A stretch of 64,000 nt of DNA from Nonomuraea aurantiaca (GTDB taxonomy: Bacteria; Actinomycetota; Actinomycetes; Streptosporangiales; Streptosporangiaceae): assembly GCF_020215705.1 (NCBI RefSeq), contig NZ_JAIWNB010000006.1, positions 310,001 through 374,000 on the forward strand. Direction: 5' to 3'. The translations under genes and the position numbers were made by a program. Position 1 is the stretch's first letter; each line of letters begins with the position of its first letter. The notes beneath the pieces were generated by a model. That model ran no database searches and was not told the origin of the DNA. It saw only the letters and a program-made list of their open reading frames with translations. Of this stretch, positions 13,453-22,128 are shown in pieces.

Positions 13453-13938
13453 TCAGGAGCCGCCCATGGGGCGGTAGCGGGCGCGGAGCCGTACCAGCGG
13501 CTGGAGCGAGGGCGTGACGTACGGCACCGCGAGCACGCGCGCGACGAACAGCGTGTGATCCCCGGCGGGGACCACCTGGGTGGTCTCCGCCTCCAGGGCC
13601 GCGACGCCGCCCTCGACGACGAGCGCGTCCGAGTGGCTGCCGCGGTGGTGCGCGGTGCCCGCCACCAGGTGGCGGGCGCTGGGCCGGCCGGCGGAGGCGA
13701 AGCGGCTGGCGATCGCGGCCTGCCCGGCCGACAGGAGCGAGGCCGCCCAGCGGTCCTGGCGCAGCAGCACCTCGCAGAGGTAGCCGCCGCTGCCCAGGCT
13801 CACCAGGATCAGCGGCGGCTCCAGCGAGACCGACATCAGCGCCGAGACCGTGGTGCCCAGGTCGTCGCGGCCGTCGCGGACGGTGACCACCGCCACGCCC
13901 GCCGCGAGCTGCGCCATCGCCTCGGTGAACTCGCTCAC
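13453..13938 (-). CDS. Flavin reductase-like domain protein
   Basis: At 161 aa it has the flavin-reductase (DIM6/NTAB) fold: the N-terminal LAAGVAVVTVRDGRDDLGTT, then SALMSVSLEPPLILVSLG, which binds FMN, and the later DHTLFVARV. Such proteins reduce FMN/FAD with NAD(P)H, often for a partner monooxygenase, but no partner is adjacent. It lies 40 bp downstream of the osmoprotectant-binding protein gene on the same strand and may be the last gene of that operon. Confidence 0.85.
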   Translation of the reverse strand: MSEFTEAMAQLAAGVAVVTVRDGRDDLGTTVSALMSVSLEPPLILVSLGSGGYLCEVLLRQDRWAASLLSAGQAAIASRFASAGRPSARHLVAGTAHHRGSHSDALVVEGGVAALEAETTQVVPAGDHTLFVARVLAVPYVTPSLQPLVRLRARYRPMGGS

Positions 13939-13978
13939 GACGAGAGCCCCCGGAGTGCGGGGACTCTCGCCGGGCGGG

Positions 13979-14905
13979 TCAGCCGAGACCGTTGGAGGTC
14001 AGCCATTCCTTGGCCACCGTGGCGGGCTCGTCCTTGTTGACGGCGATCTTCTGCATCATGTCGAGCAGCGACTGCGTCGTGAGCTTGGCCGAGATCGCGT
14101 TGAGCGTGGTCTTGACCGTGTCGTTCACGGCCGCCTTGTTGACCAGCGGCGTGACGTTCTGGGCGGCGAAGAGGTTCTTCGTGTCCTGGAGCGAGACGAG
14201 GTTGTTGGCGGCGATCTTCGGGTCGGTGCTGAACACGTTGCCGACCTGGACCGTGCCGTCCTTGATGGCGTCGGCGGTCGTGGCGCCGGTAGCCTTCCAG
14301 TCCTTGAACTCGATCCCGTAGACCGACTTCAGCTCCGCCTCCCAGCGCTTCTTGAACTCGGCCGGAGCTCCGATGACCATGGTCTTGGACGCCTTGGCCA
14401 GATCGTCCATGGTGTTGAGCGACTGCTTGGCCTGCGTGTCCTTGCTGATCGTCAGGGTGTCCTTGTCCTCGGCGGGAGAGGAGTCGAGGACTTCCAGCTC
14501 GGGCGGGAGCTTCTCCTTGAGCCCGGCGTTGACCTCGTCGGTGGTCTTCGCCTTGGTCTCCTTGTCGACGAAGGCCAGCAGGTTGCCGTTGTACTCGGGC
14601 ACGACGGTCAGCCCGCCGCTCTTGACCTGGTCGTAGATGACCTCACGGGTGCCGATGTTGGGCTTCTCCTCCACCTGCACCCCCTTGGACTGGAGCGCCT
14701 GGGCGTAGATCGAGGCCAGCAGGGTGTTCTCATCGAAGTTGGCGGAGCCGATGATGACCTTGCCGCCACCACTCGCGGAGGCCGAACCGCTGGGCGCCGC
14801 GCTCGTGGTGTCGAGCGGGTTGCCTCCACTGCCGCCACCCCCACAAGCGGCCAACGCGAGCGATGCCGTCAGCAGCACCGCCGCGGTGCCGAACATGCGT
14901 TTCAT
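13979..14905 (-). CDS. Osmoprotectant (glycine betaine/choline) ABC transporter substrate-binding lipoprotein
   Basis: The 308 aa protein has a lipoprotein signal peptide with lipobox ALAACGGGGSGG. The mature part matches the OpuAC/ProX-like class: VIIGSANFDENTLLASIYAQ near the N-terminus and NLVSLQDTKNLFAAQNVTPL later. It binds a quaternary amine outside the membrane and delivers it to the two permeases encoded upstream. It is the fourth gene of an ATPase-permease-permease-binding protein operon, 36 bp after permease 2. Confidence 0.9.
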   Translation of the reverse strand: MKRMFGTAAVLLTASLALAACGGGGSGGNPLDTTSAAPSGSASASGGGKVIIGSANFDENTLLASIYAQALQSKGVQVEEKPNIGTREVIYDQVKSGGLTVVPEYNGNLLAFVDKETKAKTTDEVNAGLKEKLPPELEVLDSSPAEDKDTLTISKDTQAKQSLNTMDDLAKASKTMVIGAPAEFKKRWEAELKSVYGIEFKDWKATGATTADAIKDGTVQVGNVFSTDPKIAANNLVSLQDTKNLFAAQNVTPLVNKAAVNDTVKTTLNAISAKLTTQSLLDMMQKIAVNKDEPATVAKEWLTSNGLG

Positions 14906-14941
14906 CGTTATTTCCTTCCTTAGCGGCAGGTATTGGAGAGA

Positions 14942-15613
14942 TTAGCGGACCTTGACCCGCTGGCTCACTCCTGGGGAGACCGTCATCCTCCGAACGAGGG
15001 TGAACAGCACCTGCACGACGAGCGCGAACAACACAATCAGTACTGAACCCCCGACGACGCTGGCGTAATCCTGAGTCGAGAACCCGTCGATGACGAATCG
15101 CCCCAGCCCGCCCAAGCCGGTGTAGGCCGCGATCGTGGTGGTGGCGACCACCTGGATGGCCGACAGCCGGAGCCCCAGGAGGATCAGCGGCAGCGCCACG
15201 GGCACCAGCACCCGCCCGAGCACCTGCCCGCTCCGCAGGCCCATCCCGTAGGCGGCGTCACGCAGCTCCGGGTCCACACCCCTGATGCCCTCGAAGGTGT
15301 TGACCAGGATCGGCGGTATCGCCAGGAGCACCAGCGGAATGATCACCGGCAGGATGGACGCGGTGCCGAGCAGCAGCACGAACAGCACCAGCAGCCCCAG
15401 CGTCGGCAGCGCCCTGGCCAGGTTTGCCGTGACCACCACGCCGATCCCGCCCTTGCCGGTATGCCCGATGAGCAGGCCGAGCGGGATCGCGATCAGCACG
15501 GCCAGGACCAGCGCCATGACCGAGAACTCCAGGTGTTCGAGCAGCCGCGCGGGGATGCCCGCCGGGCCCGACCAGTTGTCGGCCTTGCCGAAGAACTCCA
15601 GCAGCCAGTTCAC
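14942..15613 (-). CDS. Osmoprotectant ABC transporter permease 2
   Basis: The 223 aa integral membrane protein has about five to six hydrophobic segments and the binding-protein-dependent transport (EAA) loop region GIRGVDPELRDAAYGMGL. It is of the OpuCB/OpuCD (ProW-related) class. Its start overlaps the stop of permease 1 by 4 bp (ATGA), indicating translational coupling. It pairs with the other permease to form the channel. Confidence 0.9.
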   Translation of the reverse strand: MNWLLEFFGKADNWSGPAGIPARLLEHLEFSVMALVLAVLIAIPLGLLIGHTGKGGIGVVVTANLARALPTLGLLVLFVLLLGTASILPVIIPLVLLAIPPILVNTFEGIRGVDPELRDAAYGMGLRSGQVLGRVLVPVALPLILLGLRLSAIQVVATTTIAAYTGLGGLGRFVIDGFSTQDYASVVGGSVLIVLFALVVQVLFTLVRRMTVSPGVSQRVKVR

Positions 15614-16314
15614 GCGGACCTCCTAGCCCGGACCCAGGGCGTGAGCAGCCGTTGGGCGAGCACCAGGAGGCCGTCGGCGATGAGGGCCAGCAGCACGATC
15701 AGCACGATGCCGACGAGCGCCGGCGGCACGAACGGGTTCTGGTAGGCCCTGGTGAACAGCATGCCCAGGCCGCCCTGCCCGATCAGCGCCCCGACGCTCA
15801 CGAGGCTGATGCTGGAGACCGCGACCACCCGGAGCCCGGCGATCACGACGGGCGTGGCGATCGGCAGCTCCACCTGCACCAGGCGGCGCAGCGGCGTGAA
15901 CCCCATCGCGACGGCCGACTGCCGCACGTGCTCGGGCACCGCGCCGAGCCCGTCGACGACCGACGGGATGAGCACGGCGCAGGCGTAGAAGGTCAACGGC
16001 ACGATGACGGTCGTCTTCGACAGGCCGGTGAACTGGATGAGCAGCATGAAGACCGGCAGCGACGGCAGCGCGTAGATGACGTTGAACACGCCCGTGGTCG
16101 GCTGGTAGAGCCAGCGCCAGCGCACGCTGGCCAGCCCGAGTGGCAGCGCCACGACCAGCGCGGCGACGATCGGCACCAGCGACATGATCAGGTGGTCGCC
16201 GAGCAGGTTCTTGATGCTGTCGACCCGCCCGGTGTCCCAGTTGCGCGCGATCCACTCCCATATGGAAGGAGGTCCGTCAGCCATCGCCCACATGGAGGGA
16301 GGTCCGTCAGCCAT
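15610..16314 (-). CDS. Osmoprotectant ABC transporter permease 1
   Basis: The 234 aa ProW/OpuCB-class permease has an EAA-like loop GLGAVPEHVRQSAVAMGF. The N-terminus is duplicated: MADGPPSMWA then MADGPPSIWE, caused by a 30 bp tandem repeat at the start. ATG 16314 is supported by GGAGG six nt upstream and overlaps the ATPase stop by 8 nt; Met at 16284 is an alternative start lacking a good ribosome site. The extra ten residues are probably tolerated at the cytoplasmic N-terminus. Confidence 0.88.
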   Translation of the reverse strand: MADGPPSMWAMADGPPSIWEWIARNWDTGRVDSIKNLLGDHLIMSLVPIVAALVVALPLGLASVRWRWLYQPTTGVFNVIYALPSLPVFMLLIQFTGLSKTTVIVPLTFYACAVLIPSVVDGLGAVPEHVRQSAVAMGFTPLRRLVQVELPIATPVVIAGLRVVAVSSISLVSVGALIGQGGLGMLFTRAYQNPFVPPALVGIVLIVLLALIADGLLVLAQRLLTPWVRARRSA

Positions 16315-16316
16315 CG
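16257..16316 (-). repeat. Tandem 30-bp duplication at ATPase/permease gene junction
   Basis: Two copies of a 30 bp unit (16257-16286 and 16287-16316) differ at two positions. Each contains the permease start codon context ATGGCTGACGGACCTCC on the minus strand. The unit is a multiple of three, so the reading frame is preserved and the permease gains ten residues. It looks like a recent slippage or duplication event. Confidence 0.9.
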
Positions 16317-17365
16317 GCCGCCTCCGACAGTGCCTCGTCGAGCGCCTCCCGGGTGGCGGCGCCGACGACCTTGCCGTCCCCGTCGACGGCCACGGCGCAG
16401 CCCGACGGCGACAGCAGCGCCGCGTCGAGGGCCGAGCGCATCGAGTCGCGGCCGAGCACGAACGTCCCGTACGGCTCCAGCTCGGCGGGCCGCTCGCGCG
16501 AGATCCAGCCGACCGGCCGACGGTCCCCGGTGACGACGAGCAGCCACGGCTCGTCCGTGGGACCCTCGAAGCCTTCGGGCACGGTCAGGTCGTCGCGCAG
16601 GCGCAGGCCCTCCGTCGAGATGAACTGCAGGCGCCTGATGCCCCGGTCATGGCCGAGGAACTCGCGGACGAAGTCGTCGGCGGGCTCCGACAGCAACGTC
16701 TTGGGGTCGGCCAGCTGCGCCAGCTTGCCGCCCACGCGCAGGACGGCCACGCGGTCGCCGAGCTTGATGGCCTCGTCGATGTCGTGGGTGACGAAGACGA
16801 TGGTCTTGTTCAGCTCCGCCTGCAGCCTGAGCAGCTCTTCCTGCAGGCTGGTGCGGACGATCGGGTCGACCGCGCTGAACGGCTCGTCCATGAGCAGCAC
16901 CGGCGGGTCCGCCGCGAGCGCCCTGGCCACACCGACACGCTGCTGCTGCCCGCCGGACAGCTGGAACGGGTAACGCTCGCCCATGGCCGAGTCGAGCCCT
17001 ACGCGTTCGAGCAGCTCCATGGCCCGGTCACGGGCCTTCTTGCGGTCCCAGCCGAGCAAATAGGGGACGGTGGCGATGTTGTCAACGATCTTCCGATGTG
17101 GGAAGAGCCCGGCCTGCTGGATGACATAGCCGATACCCCGCCGCAACGTCGGCGGATCGATGCCCTGCACAGGCTCACCGTCAAGGAGGATCCGCCCCTC
17201 TGAGGCGTCGATCATCCGGTTGATCATCCGAAGGGACGTCGTCTTCCCGCAACCGGAGGGGCCGACGAACACGGTGATCTCACCCGTCGGCGCCTCAAGG
17301 CTCAGGTGATCGACTGCGACCGTGCCGTCCGGATAGCGTTTGGTGACGTCGTCAAATGTGATCAC
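16307..17365 (-). CDS. Osmoprotectant ABC transporter ATP-binding protein
   Basis: The 352 aa ATPase has Walker A GPSGCGKTT, Q-loop IQQAGLFPH, signature LSGGQQQRVG, Walker B VLLMDEPFSAVD and switch His in VFVTHDIDEA. The C-terminal about 110 residues resemble the regulatory (CBS-type) region of ProV/OpuCA but are short and probably degenerate. It is the first gene of the osmoprotectant operon and overlaps permease 1 by 8 bp. The upstream 190 bp spacer to the divergent sigma-like gene should carry the promoter. Confidence 0.92.
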   Translation of the reverse strand: MITFDDVTKRYPDGTVAVDHLSLEAPTGEITVFVGPSGCGKTTSLRMINRMIDASEGRILLDGEPVQGIDPPTLRRGIGYVIQQAGLFPHRKIVDNIATVPYLLGWDRKKARDRAMELLERVGLDSAMGERYPFQLSGGQQQRVGVARALAADPPVLLMDEPFSAVDPIVRTSLQEELLRLQAELNKTIVFVTHDIDEAIKLGDRVAVLRVGGKLAQLADPKTLLSEPADDFVREFLGHDRGIRRLQFISTEGLRLRDDLTVPEGFEGPTDEPWLLVVTGDRRPVGWISRERPAELEPYGTFVLGRDSMRSALDAALLSPSGCAVAVDGDGKVVGAATREALDEALSEAADG

Positions 17366-17555
17366 GCGCGACCTCTCGCGTTCGTGGCGGGGGCCGCAGC
17401 CCCCCTGCTACGGCCGCCGCATGATCTCTCAGGACGACCAGACTACGGTGATCCAGAGCGCTCTGTCCCCTCGGCCCTCTCTGAAACGCTTCAGGTAGCT
17501 GCAAGATTCATGCGAAATGCCGTTCTGATAGTGCGCGGCACCTGGGTAAGTTGGC

Positions 17556-19265
17556 ATGATTAACACCACAAACTCAGACGCCGCACCCCCCACCTCAAGC
17601 GTCCGTATTTCAGCAAGAGGATCCGGCCCCGTGACAGACTTGCTCACCGATCAACCCTCCCGGGCGGAACTGATCGCGGAGCTCTACGACCGCTACGCCG
17701 CCGGGCTGTTCGCGTACTGCGCTGACCAGCTCGGAGACCACGGTTCCGCGGCCGACGCCCTGGTATCCGTCCTGGGTTCGGCCGCCGCCGCCTCGGCGCC
17801 CACCCCGGGTCCCGCCACCTCGGTGTCCGCTCTTGCCGGTGTCCCGGCGAGACGGCCTGCCCGTGCCGCGCTGTTCGCGTTCGCCCGCCGCGAGATCCAG
17901 CGCCGCGACGTCGTCTACGCGCCGCCGGCGGTCGACCCGCTGATCGACCCGGCGTCCGCGCTGGTGGAGCGGGTCCTGCGGGAGCTGCGCCCGCACCAGC
18001 GCGAGGTGCTCGTGCTGTGCGAGGTGTGCGGGCTGGACCGCGCCGAGCTGGCCTGGGTGCTCGACGTGGCGCCCGACACGGCGGACGAGCTGGCCACCAG
18101 CGCCACGCACCGCTACCGGCAGGCACTCGACACCGCCCTGGCCTGCACCGAAACGCGCGTGTCCAAGCCGGTGGCCGACGTCTACGGGGCGCTCGGGGTG
18201 GCACCGCTGCGCGACGTGCTGGGGCGGCTGCCCTGGCCGCCGCCGCCCGCGTCTCTCCACTCGCACTTCGCTCTCCGGGTCCCGCCCGGCCGTACGGCGG
18301 CGCCGATGTTCGTCAAGCCGCTCTGGCCTGGGCCGCCCACGTGGCCGCAGCCGCTGGCGGTGGGGGATGCGGCGACCAGCACCGGAATCTTCCCGACCGA
18401 GCTGCTGACCCCGCCGTCGCCGTCCCGCGTACCGGAGCACGAGGCACCGACGGCACCGATGCCCAAACTCCGCGACCCGTTCGGCCCCGGCCCGGCTCTG
18501 GAGGGCCCCGCTCCTGCGCGCCCGGCTCGCGAGGGCCGGGCTGCTGATGGCCTAACTCCTGAGGGCCTGGCTCCTGAGGGGCAGCGGTTCTTCACGCCTC
18601 GATCACCCAGCGCGCGACTGCCCGGCGACCTGCTCTCCGGCGCACAGCCATTTGGGGACGCGCTGTTCGGCGCGCGGCCGCCTGGGGACGCCCTCTTCGG
18701 CACGCAACGGTCTGGGGACGCGCTCTCCGGCACGCGGCCGTCCGACGACGCCCTCTTCGGCGTGCGGCCGTCCTCCCACGCGCTCCCCGACGCGCGGCCG
18801 GTGCGTGACGGGCTGTTCCGCCTGCCGCAGCCCGCTTCCGAGAAGCCCGCGCCTGCCCAGCCGGCCGAGGAGCCCTTGCCGGAACGGCCGTTCACTCTCT
18901 CGGCGTCCATTCCGGCGGACGTGCTGGACGACGAGCCGATCACCGAGGAACTACCCGCCATCGGCGACATCCTCGTCCACAAGGGCGAGGCCAGGGAACC
19001 GGGCGCCTTCTTCGTCCCCAAGACCGCCGCCCGGGAGCCCGTCTACCGACTGCCGGCCCCGCTACCGTTCCCCCCGACCGTGGACGACCTGCCCATCGTG
19101 GACGACCTCCCCGAGGACCTTCCGGACGTACCGGCGGTCCCGCGAGCCCGGACACGGCCCGGCAAGGACCGACACTACGACTGGGCGTGGGAACTGGTCG
19201 GGTTCCTGGTCTGCGTCGCCATCGCGATGATCGTGTTCTTCGCGGTCCCACTCATCATCGGCTAG
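17556..19265 (+). CDS. Sigma-70-like protein with C-terminal membrane anchor and decapeptide repeats
   Basis: The N-terminal part resembles a degenerate ECF sigma: a region-2-like helix (LIAELYDRYAAGLFAYCADQ) and a region-4-like segment (RELRPHQREVLVLCEVCGLD, then a helix-turn-helix). The central about 300 residues are Pro/Ala-rich low complexity, with seven 10-residue repeats. The C-terminus is a single hydrophobic helix (FLVCVAIAMIVFFAVPLIIG). Region 2 lacks the usual acidic DNA-melting and core-binding signature, so activity as a sigma factor is uncertain. GTG 17631 is an alternative start with AAGAGGA nine nt upstream, giving 544 aa. A membrane-tethered regulator is an inference. Confidence 0.7.
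   Translation: MINTTNSDAAPPTSSVRISARGSGPVTDLLTDQPSRAELIAELYDRYAAGLFAYCADQLGDHGSAADALVSVLGSAAAASAPTPGPATSVSALAGVPARRPARAALFAFARREIQRRDVVYAPPAVDPLIDPASALVERVLRELRPHQREVLVLCEVCGLDRAELAWVLDVAPDTADELATSATHRYRQALDTALACTETRVSKPVADVYGALGVAPLRDVLGRLPWPPPPASLHSHFALRVPPGRTAAPMFVKPLWPGPPTWPQPLAVGDAATSTGIFPTELLTPPSPSRVPEHEAPTAPMPKLRDPFGPGPALEGPAPARPAREGRAADGLTPEGLAPEGQRFFTPRSPSARLPGDLLSGAQPFGDALFGARPPGDALFGTQRSGDALSGTRPSDDALFGVRPSSHALPDARPVRDGLFRLPQPASEKPAPAQPAEEPLPERPFTLSASIPADVLDDEPITEELPAIGDILVHKGEAREPGAFFVPKTAAREPVYRLPAPLPFPPTVDDLPIVDDLPEDLPDVPAVPRARTRPGKDRHYDWAWELVGFLVCVAIAMIVFFAVPLIIG
18621..18830 (+). repeat. Seven tandem 30-bp coding repeats
   Basis: Seven in-frame 30 bp units encode the decapeptide consensus xGDALFGxRP (for example PGDALFGTQR and SDDALFGVRP) in the linker of the sigma-like protein. 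The last two units are the most diverged. The repeat lies between the sigma-like domain and the membrane anchor. Confidence 0.85.
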
Positions 19266-19285
19266 CCTTCCACGCCCCCGGAGGT

Positions 19286-19470
19286 GGCATCCCCCAAGGG
19301 ACCCCAGCCACCACGGACCGTCTGCTTCCACTCCCTCCGCAGGAGCACTCCACCCAAGCGACCCCGCCCACACAGACCGTCTTCCTCCACCCCCCGCAGA
19401 GGGCCTCTCCCCTTAGGGACTCCAGCCACCACGGGCCGTCACAGAGATGGGGACGGTCGCATGACGAACC
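19286..19470. repeat. Three imperfect tandem units of about 58 bp between genes
   Basis: This stretch, downstream of the sigma-like gene and next to the stop of ltp2, has no convincing gene. It consists of three diverged units, each with a core close to GGGACYCCAGCCACCACGG followed by CCGTC. The third unit continues into CCGTCACAG...GACGGTC, an imperfect inverted repeat. The same 41 bp segment recurs at 45946-45986, so this is a dispersed repeat family of unknown role. Confidence 0.6.
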
Positions 19471-19514
19471 ACCCGAGAAGCCTCCGTCGACAGCCGGAGC
19501 CGCCCGCGACGTCG

Positions 19515-20681
19515 TCAGCCGGCCGACAGGATCAGGCCGCTCGTCGGGACGCCCGTGCCCGCCGTTACCAGGACGTTGCGGACGCCGCTCACCTGGTTGG
19601 CGGAGGTGCCCCTGAGCTGGCGTACGGCCTCGGCGATGCCGTTCATGCCGTGGATGTAGGCCTCCCCCAGCTGGCCGCCGTTCGGGTTGACGGGCAGGCG
19701 GCCGCCGAGTTCGATGCCGCCGTCCTGGAGGTAGCCGGGGGCCTCTCCCCGGCCGCAGAATCCCAGCTCCTCCAGTTGGGCCAGGACGAACGGGGTGAAG
19801 TGGTCGTACAGGATGGCTGTCTGGATGTCCTGCGGGGTTAGGCCGGACATTTCCCATAAACGACGGCCGACGACGCCCATCTCCGGCAGACCGCTCATGT
19901 CATCGCGGTAGTAGCTGGTCATCATCATCTGCCCCGCGCCCGATCCCTGGGCGGCGGCGGTGATCACAGCCGGGGAGCGGCGCAGGTCCCGGGCCCGTTC
20001 GGTGGTCGTGACCACCAGGGCCACGGCCCCGTCGCTCTCCTGGCAGCAGTCGAGCAGGTGCAGCGGCTCCACGATCCACTTGGACTCCTGGTGCTCCGCC
20101 AGGGTGATGGGCCGGCCGTGGAACCAGGCGGCGGGGTTGGTGGAGGCGTGCCTGCGCATGGCGACGGCCACCCGGCCGAAGTCCTCTGATGTGGCGCCAT
20201 AGGTGTGCATGTACCGCTGGGCGAACATGGCCACCCACCCGGCGGGCGTCATCAGCCCGAACGGGACGTGCCAGCTCATCTCCAGCCCCTGCGATGTCGG
20301 CTGGCCGCCCAGGCGGGCGTCCGGCTGCCCGAACCTACGGCCGGACCGCTCGTTGAACGCCCGGTAGCAGACCACGGTGGTGGCCACGCCGGTCGCGACG
20401 GCCATGGCGGCCTGCGCCACCGTGCCGCACGCCGCGCCGCCTCCGTACTCGACCCTGGAGAAGTACGTGAGCTCACCGGCGCCGATCTCGCGGGCCACGG
20501 CGATCTCCTGGTTGGTGTCCTGGGTGAAGGTCACCATCCCGTCCACGTCACCCGGTGCCACCCCGGCATCGTCGAGCGCGGCGAACACGGCCTCGGCCGC
20601 CAGCCGCAGCTCCGACCGGCCGGATCGCTTGCTGAACTCGGTGGCGCCGATGCCGGCGATGGCGGCTCGTGACTTGAGCAC
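19515..20681 (-). CDS. ltp2: Steroid side-chain thiolase-like aldolase (Ltp2)
   Basis: This 388 aa thiolase-superfamily protein lines up along its whole length with mycobacterial Ltp2 as remembered: AAIAGIGATEFSKRSGRSEL at the start, EYGGGAACGTVAQAAMAVA, LLDCCQESDGAVA, ILYDHFTPFVLAQLEELGFC and a C-terminal TAGTGVPTSGLIL. Ltp2 performs the retro-aldol cleavage that removes the last three carbons of the cholesterol side chain as propionyl-CoA, working with the DUF35 domain of ChsH2. It is the last gene of the operon, 26 bp after chsH1. GTG 20681 is the start, with GGAG about ten nt upstream. Confidence 0.92.
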   Translation of the reverse strand: MLKSRAAIAGIGATEFSKRSGRSELRLAAEAVFAALDDAGVAPGDVDGMVTFTQDTNQEIAVAREIGAGELTYFSRVEYGGGAACGTVAQAAMAVATGVATTVVCYRAFNERSGRRFGQPDARLGGQPTSQGLEMSWHVPFGLMTPAGWVAMFAQRYMHTYGATSEDFGRVAVAMRRHASTNPAAWFHGRPITLAEHQESKWIVEPLHLLDCCQESDGAVALVVTTTERARDLRRSPAVITAAAQGSGAGQMMMTSYYRDDMSGLPEMGVVGRRLWEMSGLTPQDIQTAILYDHFTPFVLAQLEELGFCGRGEAPGYLQDGGIELGGRLPVNPNGGQLGEAYIHGMNGIAEAVRQLRGTSANQVSGVRNVLVTAGTGVPTSGLILSAG

Positions 20682-20707
20682 TGACGTGCCACTCCTTCGA
20701 AGTCGGG

Positions 20708-21121
20708 TCAGGGGGCTGTGGGGAGGGTGAGGGTGATCGTGCCGGTGGCGTGGTCGCCGAGGCTGACCTTGCCGCGTACCTCGACCGTGAGCTCCCCCGC
20801 CGCCCGCGAGACGATCGTGCCGGTGAAGCTCAGCCGGTCGCCCGCGTACGCCGGGACCCCGAGCTTGACGTTGATGCGTCTGATGATGGCCGCTGGACCC
20901 GCCCAGTCCGTGACGTACCGCTCCACCAGCCCCATCGTGGTCAGGATGTTGAGGAAGATGTCCTTGGAGCCCTGCGCGCGGGCGCGCTCGACGTCGTGGT
21001 GCACCGGGGTGAAGTCCATGGTGGCGAGGGCGGTGGAGACGACCACCGTGGGCGTGAGGTCGATCGACAGCTCGGGAAGCGCCGAACCTAGCTCGACCTG
21101 GTCTTCGGTCAGTGTCCGCAT
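20708..21121 (-). CDS. chsH1: MaoC-like steroid enoyl-CoA hydratase small subunit (ChsH1)
   Basis: A 137 aa single hot-dog fold protein with MDFTPVHHDVERARAQGSKD, an R-hydratase-like motif in which Asp and His provide catalysis in MaoC enzymes. In the mycobacterial igr operon the ChsH1-ChsH2 complex hydrates the 17(20)-enoyl-CoA steroid intermediate before Ltp2. The start ATG 21121 shares a base with the chsH2 stop (TGATG). Its position between chsH2 and ltp2 matches the known operon. Confidence 0.88.
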   Translation of the reverse strand: MRTLTEDQVELGSALPELSIDLTPTVVVSTALATMDFTPVHHDVERARAQGSKDIFLNILTTMGLVERYVTDWAGPAAIIRRINVKLGVPAYAGDRLSFTGTIVSRAAGELTVEVRGKVSLGDHATGTITLTLPTAP

Positions 21122-22128
21122 CACGACTCCCCTGGCGCCCACATGGGCAGGACTAGTTCGTCGTCCAGCGCGCGGTACGTCACGCGCAACGACATGCCGA
21201 TACTGACGGCGTCGGTCGGACAGTCCACGATGTTTCCCACGATCCTCACCCCTTCTGGCAGTTCGACCACCGCCACCACGAAGGGCGTCTCGCGTCCCGG
21301 CACCGGCGGGTGGTGGTGGACGACGTAGCTGTAGACGGTGCCGTGGCCGCTCGCCACGGTGTGGGTGCGGTTGGTGGAGCGGCAGGCGGGACATACCGGG
21401 CCGGGTGGGTGGCGGAGTTCGCCGCAGTCGGCGCAGCGCTGGATGCGCAGCTCGCCCTGCTGGACGCCCTCCCAGAAGAAGGCCGTGTCGGCGTTGACGG
21501 CGGGGCGCAACGGGTACGGCTCGCGGCGGCCGGTCTCCTGGGGTTTCGCGGCCTCGGATCCTGCGGTCTCGGATGGTGGGGCGGCGGAGCTGGGGCCTTG
21601 GCTGGTGCGTGGGCGAAATTTCAGGATTCGGAACATCATCTCGGCCACTGGTTCGTCCGCCTCGCCGTACCAGGTGACGTTCCAGGTGGCGAAGTAGCCC
21701 TCGCCGAGCGCCGTCCGCTTCGGGCCCACGAGGCTCGTGAAGCGGGTCGACGGGGTCAGGCGCTCGCCGAGCCGTACGTACCGGTGATAGGTCTGCTCGC
21801 AGTTCGTCGCCACCACGCCCGTGTAGCCGTGCGCATTCAGTGCGGCGAGCGTGTCGTCGACCGGCGAGCGGTCCTTGGCGGCGTGCTGGCGGAGGCCCTG
21901 CATGGTCCAGACCTGGATCATCGCCGGCGGCGCGACTCCTTGGTCGAGGTAGGCCGGGTTCGCGTCGCCGAGGGCGTCCTGCCAGTGCCTGATCATGGGC
22001 GCGTTCACCGGATCGGCCGCGGGGGCGCCGCGCATCTCCCCGAGGGCGGCCTGCTTGTCCGCCAGCTCCCGCAGCTCCCTGTCCACGCTCGCGGGGTCGG
22101 GCGTCGAGGGGGCGGGGGCGTCGGTCAT
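21121..22128 (-). CDS. chsH2: MaoC/DUF35 fusion: steroid enoyl-CoA hydratase large subunit (ChsH2)
   Basis: In this 335 aa protein residues about 1-165 are a degenerate MaoC hot-dog domain (APPAMIQVWTMQGL and GYFATWNVTWYGEADEP). After a low-complexity linker, the C-terminal DUF35 half has a zinc ribbon CADCGELRHPPGPVCPACRS and an OB fold. This fusion is diagnostic of ChsH2; the DUF35 part is the partner that activates Ltp2. ATG 22128 overlaps the fadE29 stop (ATGA). Residues further upstream in the open frame are antisense noise. Confidence 0.92.
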   Translation of the reverse strand: MTDAPAPSTPDPASVDRELRELADKQAALGEMRGAPAADPVNAPMIRHWQDALGDANPAYLDQGVAPPAMIQVWTMQGLRQHAAKDRSPVDDTLAALNAHGYTGVVATNCEQTYHRYVRLGERLTPSTRFTSLVGPKRTALGEGYFATWNVTWYGEADEPVAEMMFRILKFRPRTSQGPSSAAPPSETAGSEAAKPQETGRREPYPLRPAVNADTAFFWEGVQQGELRIQRCADCGELRHPPGPVCPACRSTNRTHTVASGHGTVYSYVVHHHPPVPGRETPFVVAVVELPEGVRIVGNIVDCPTDAVSIGMSLRVTYRALDDELVLPMWAPGES

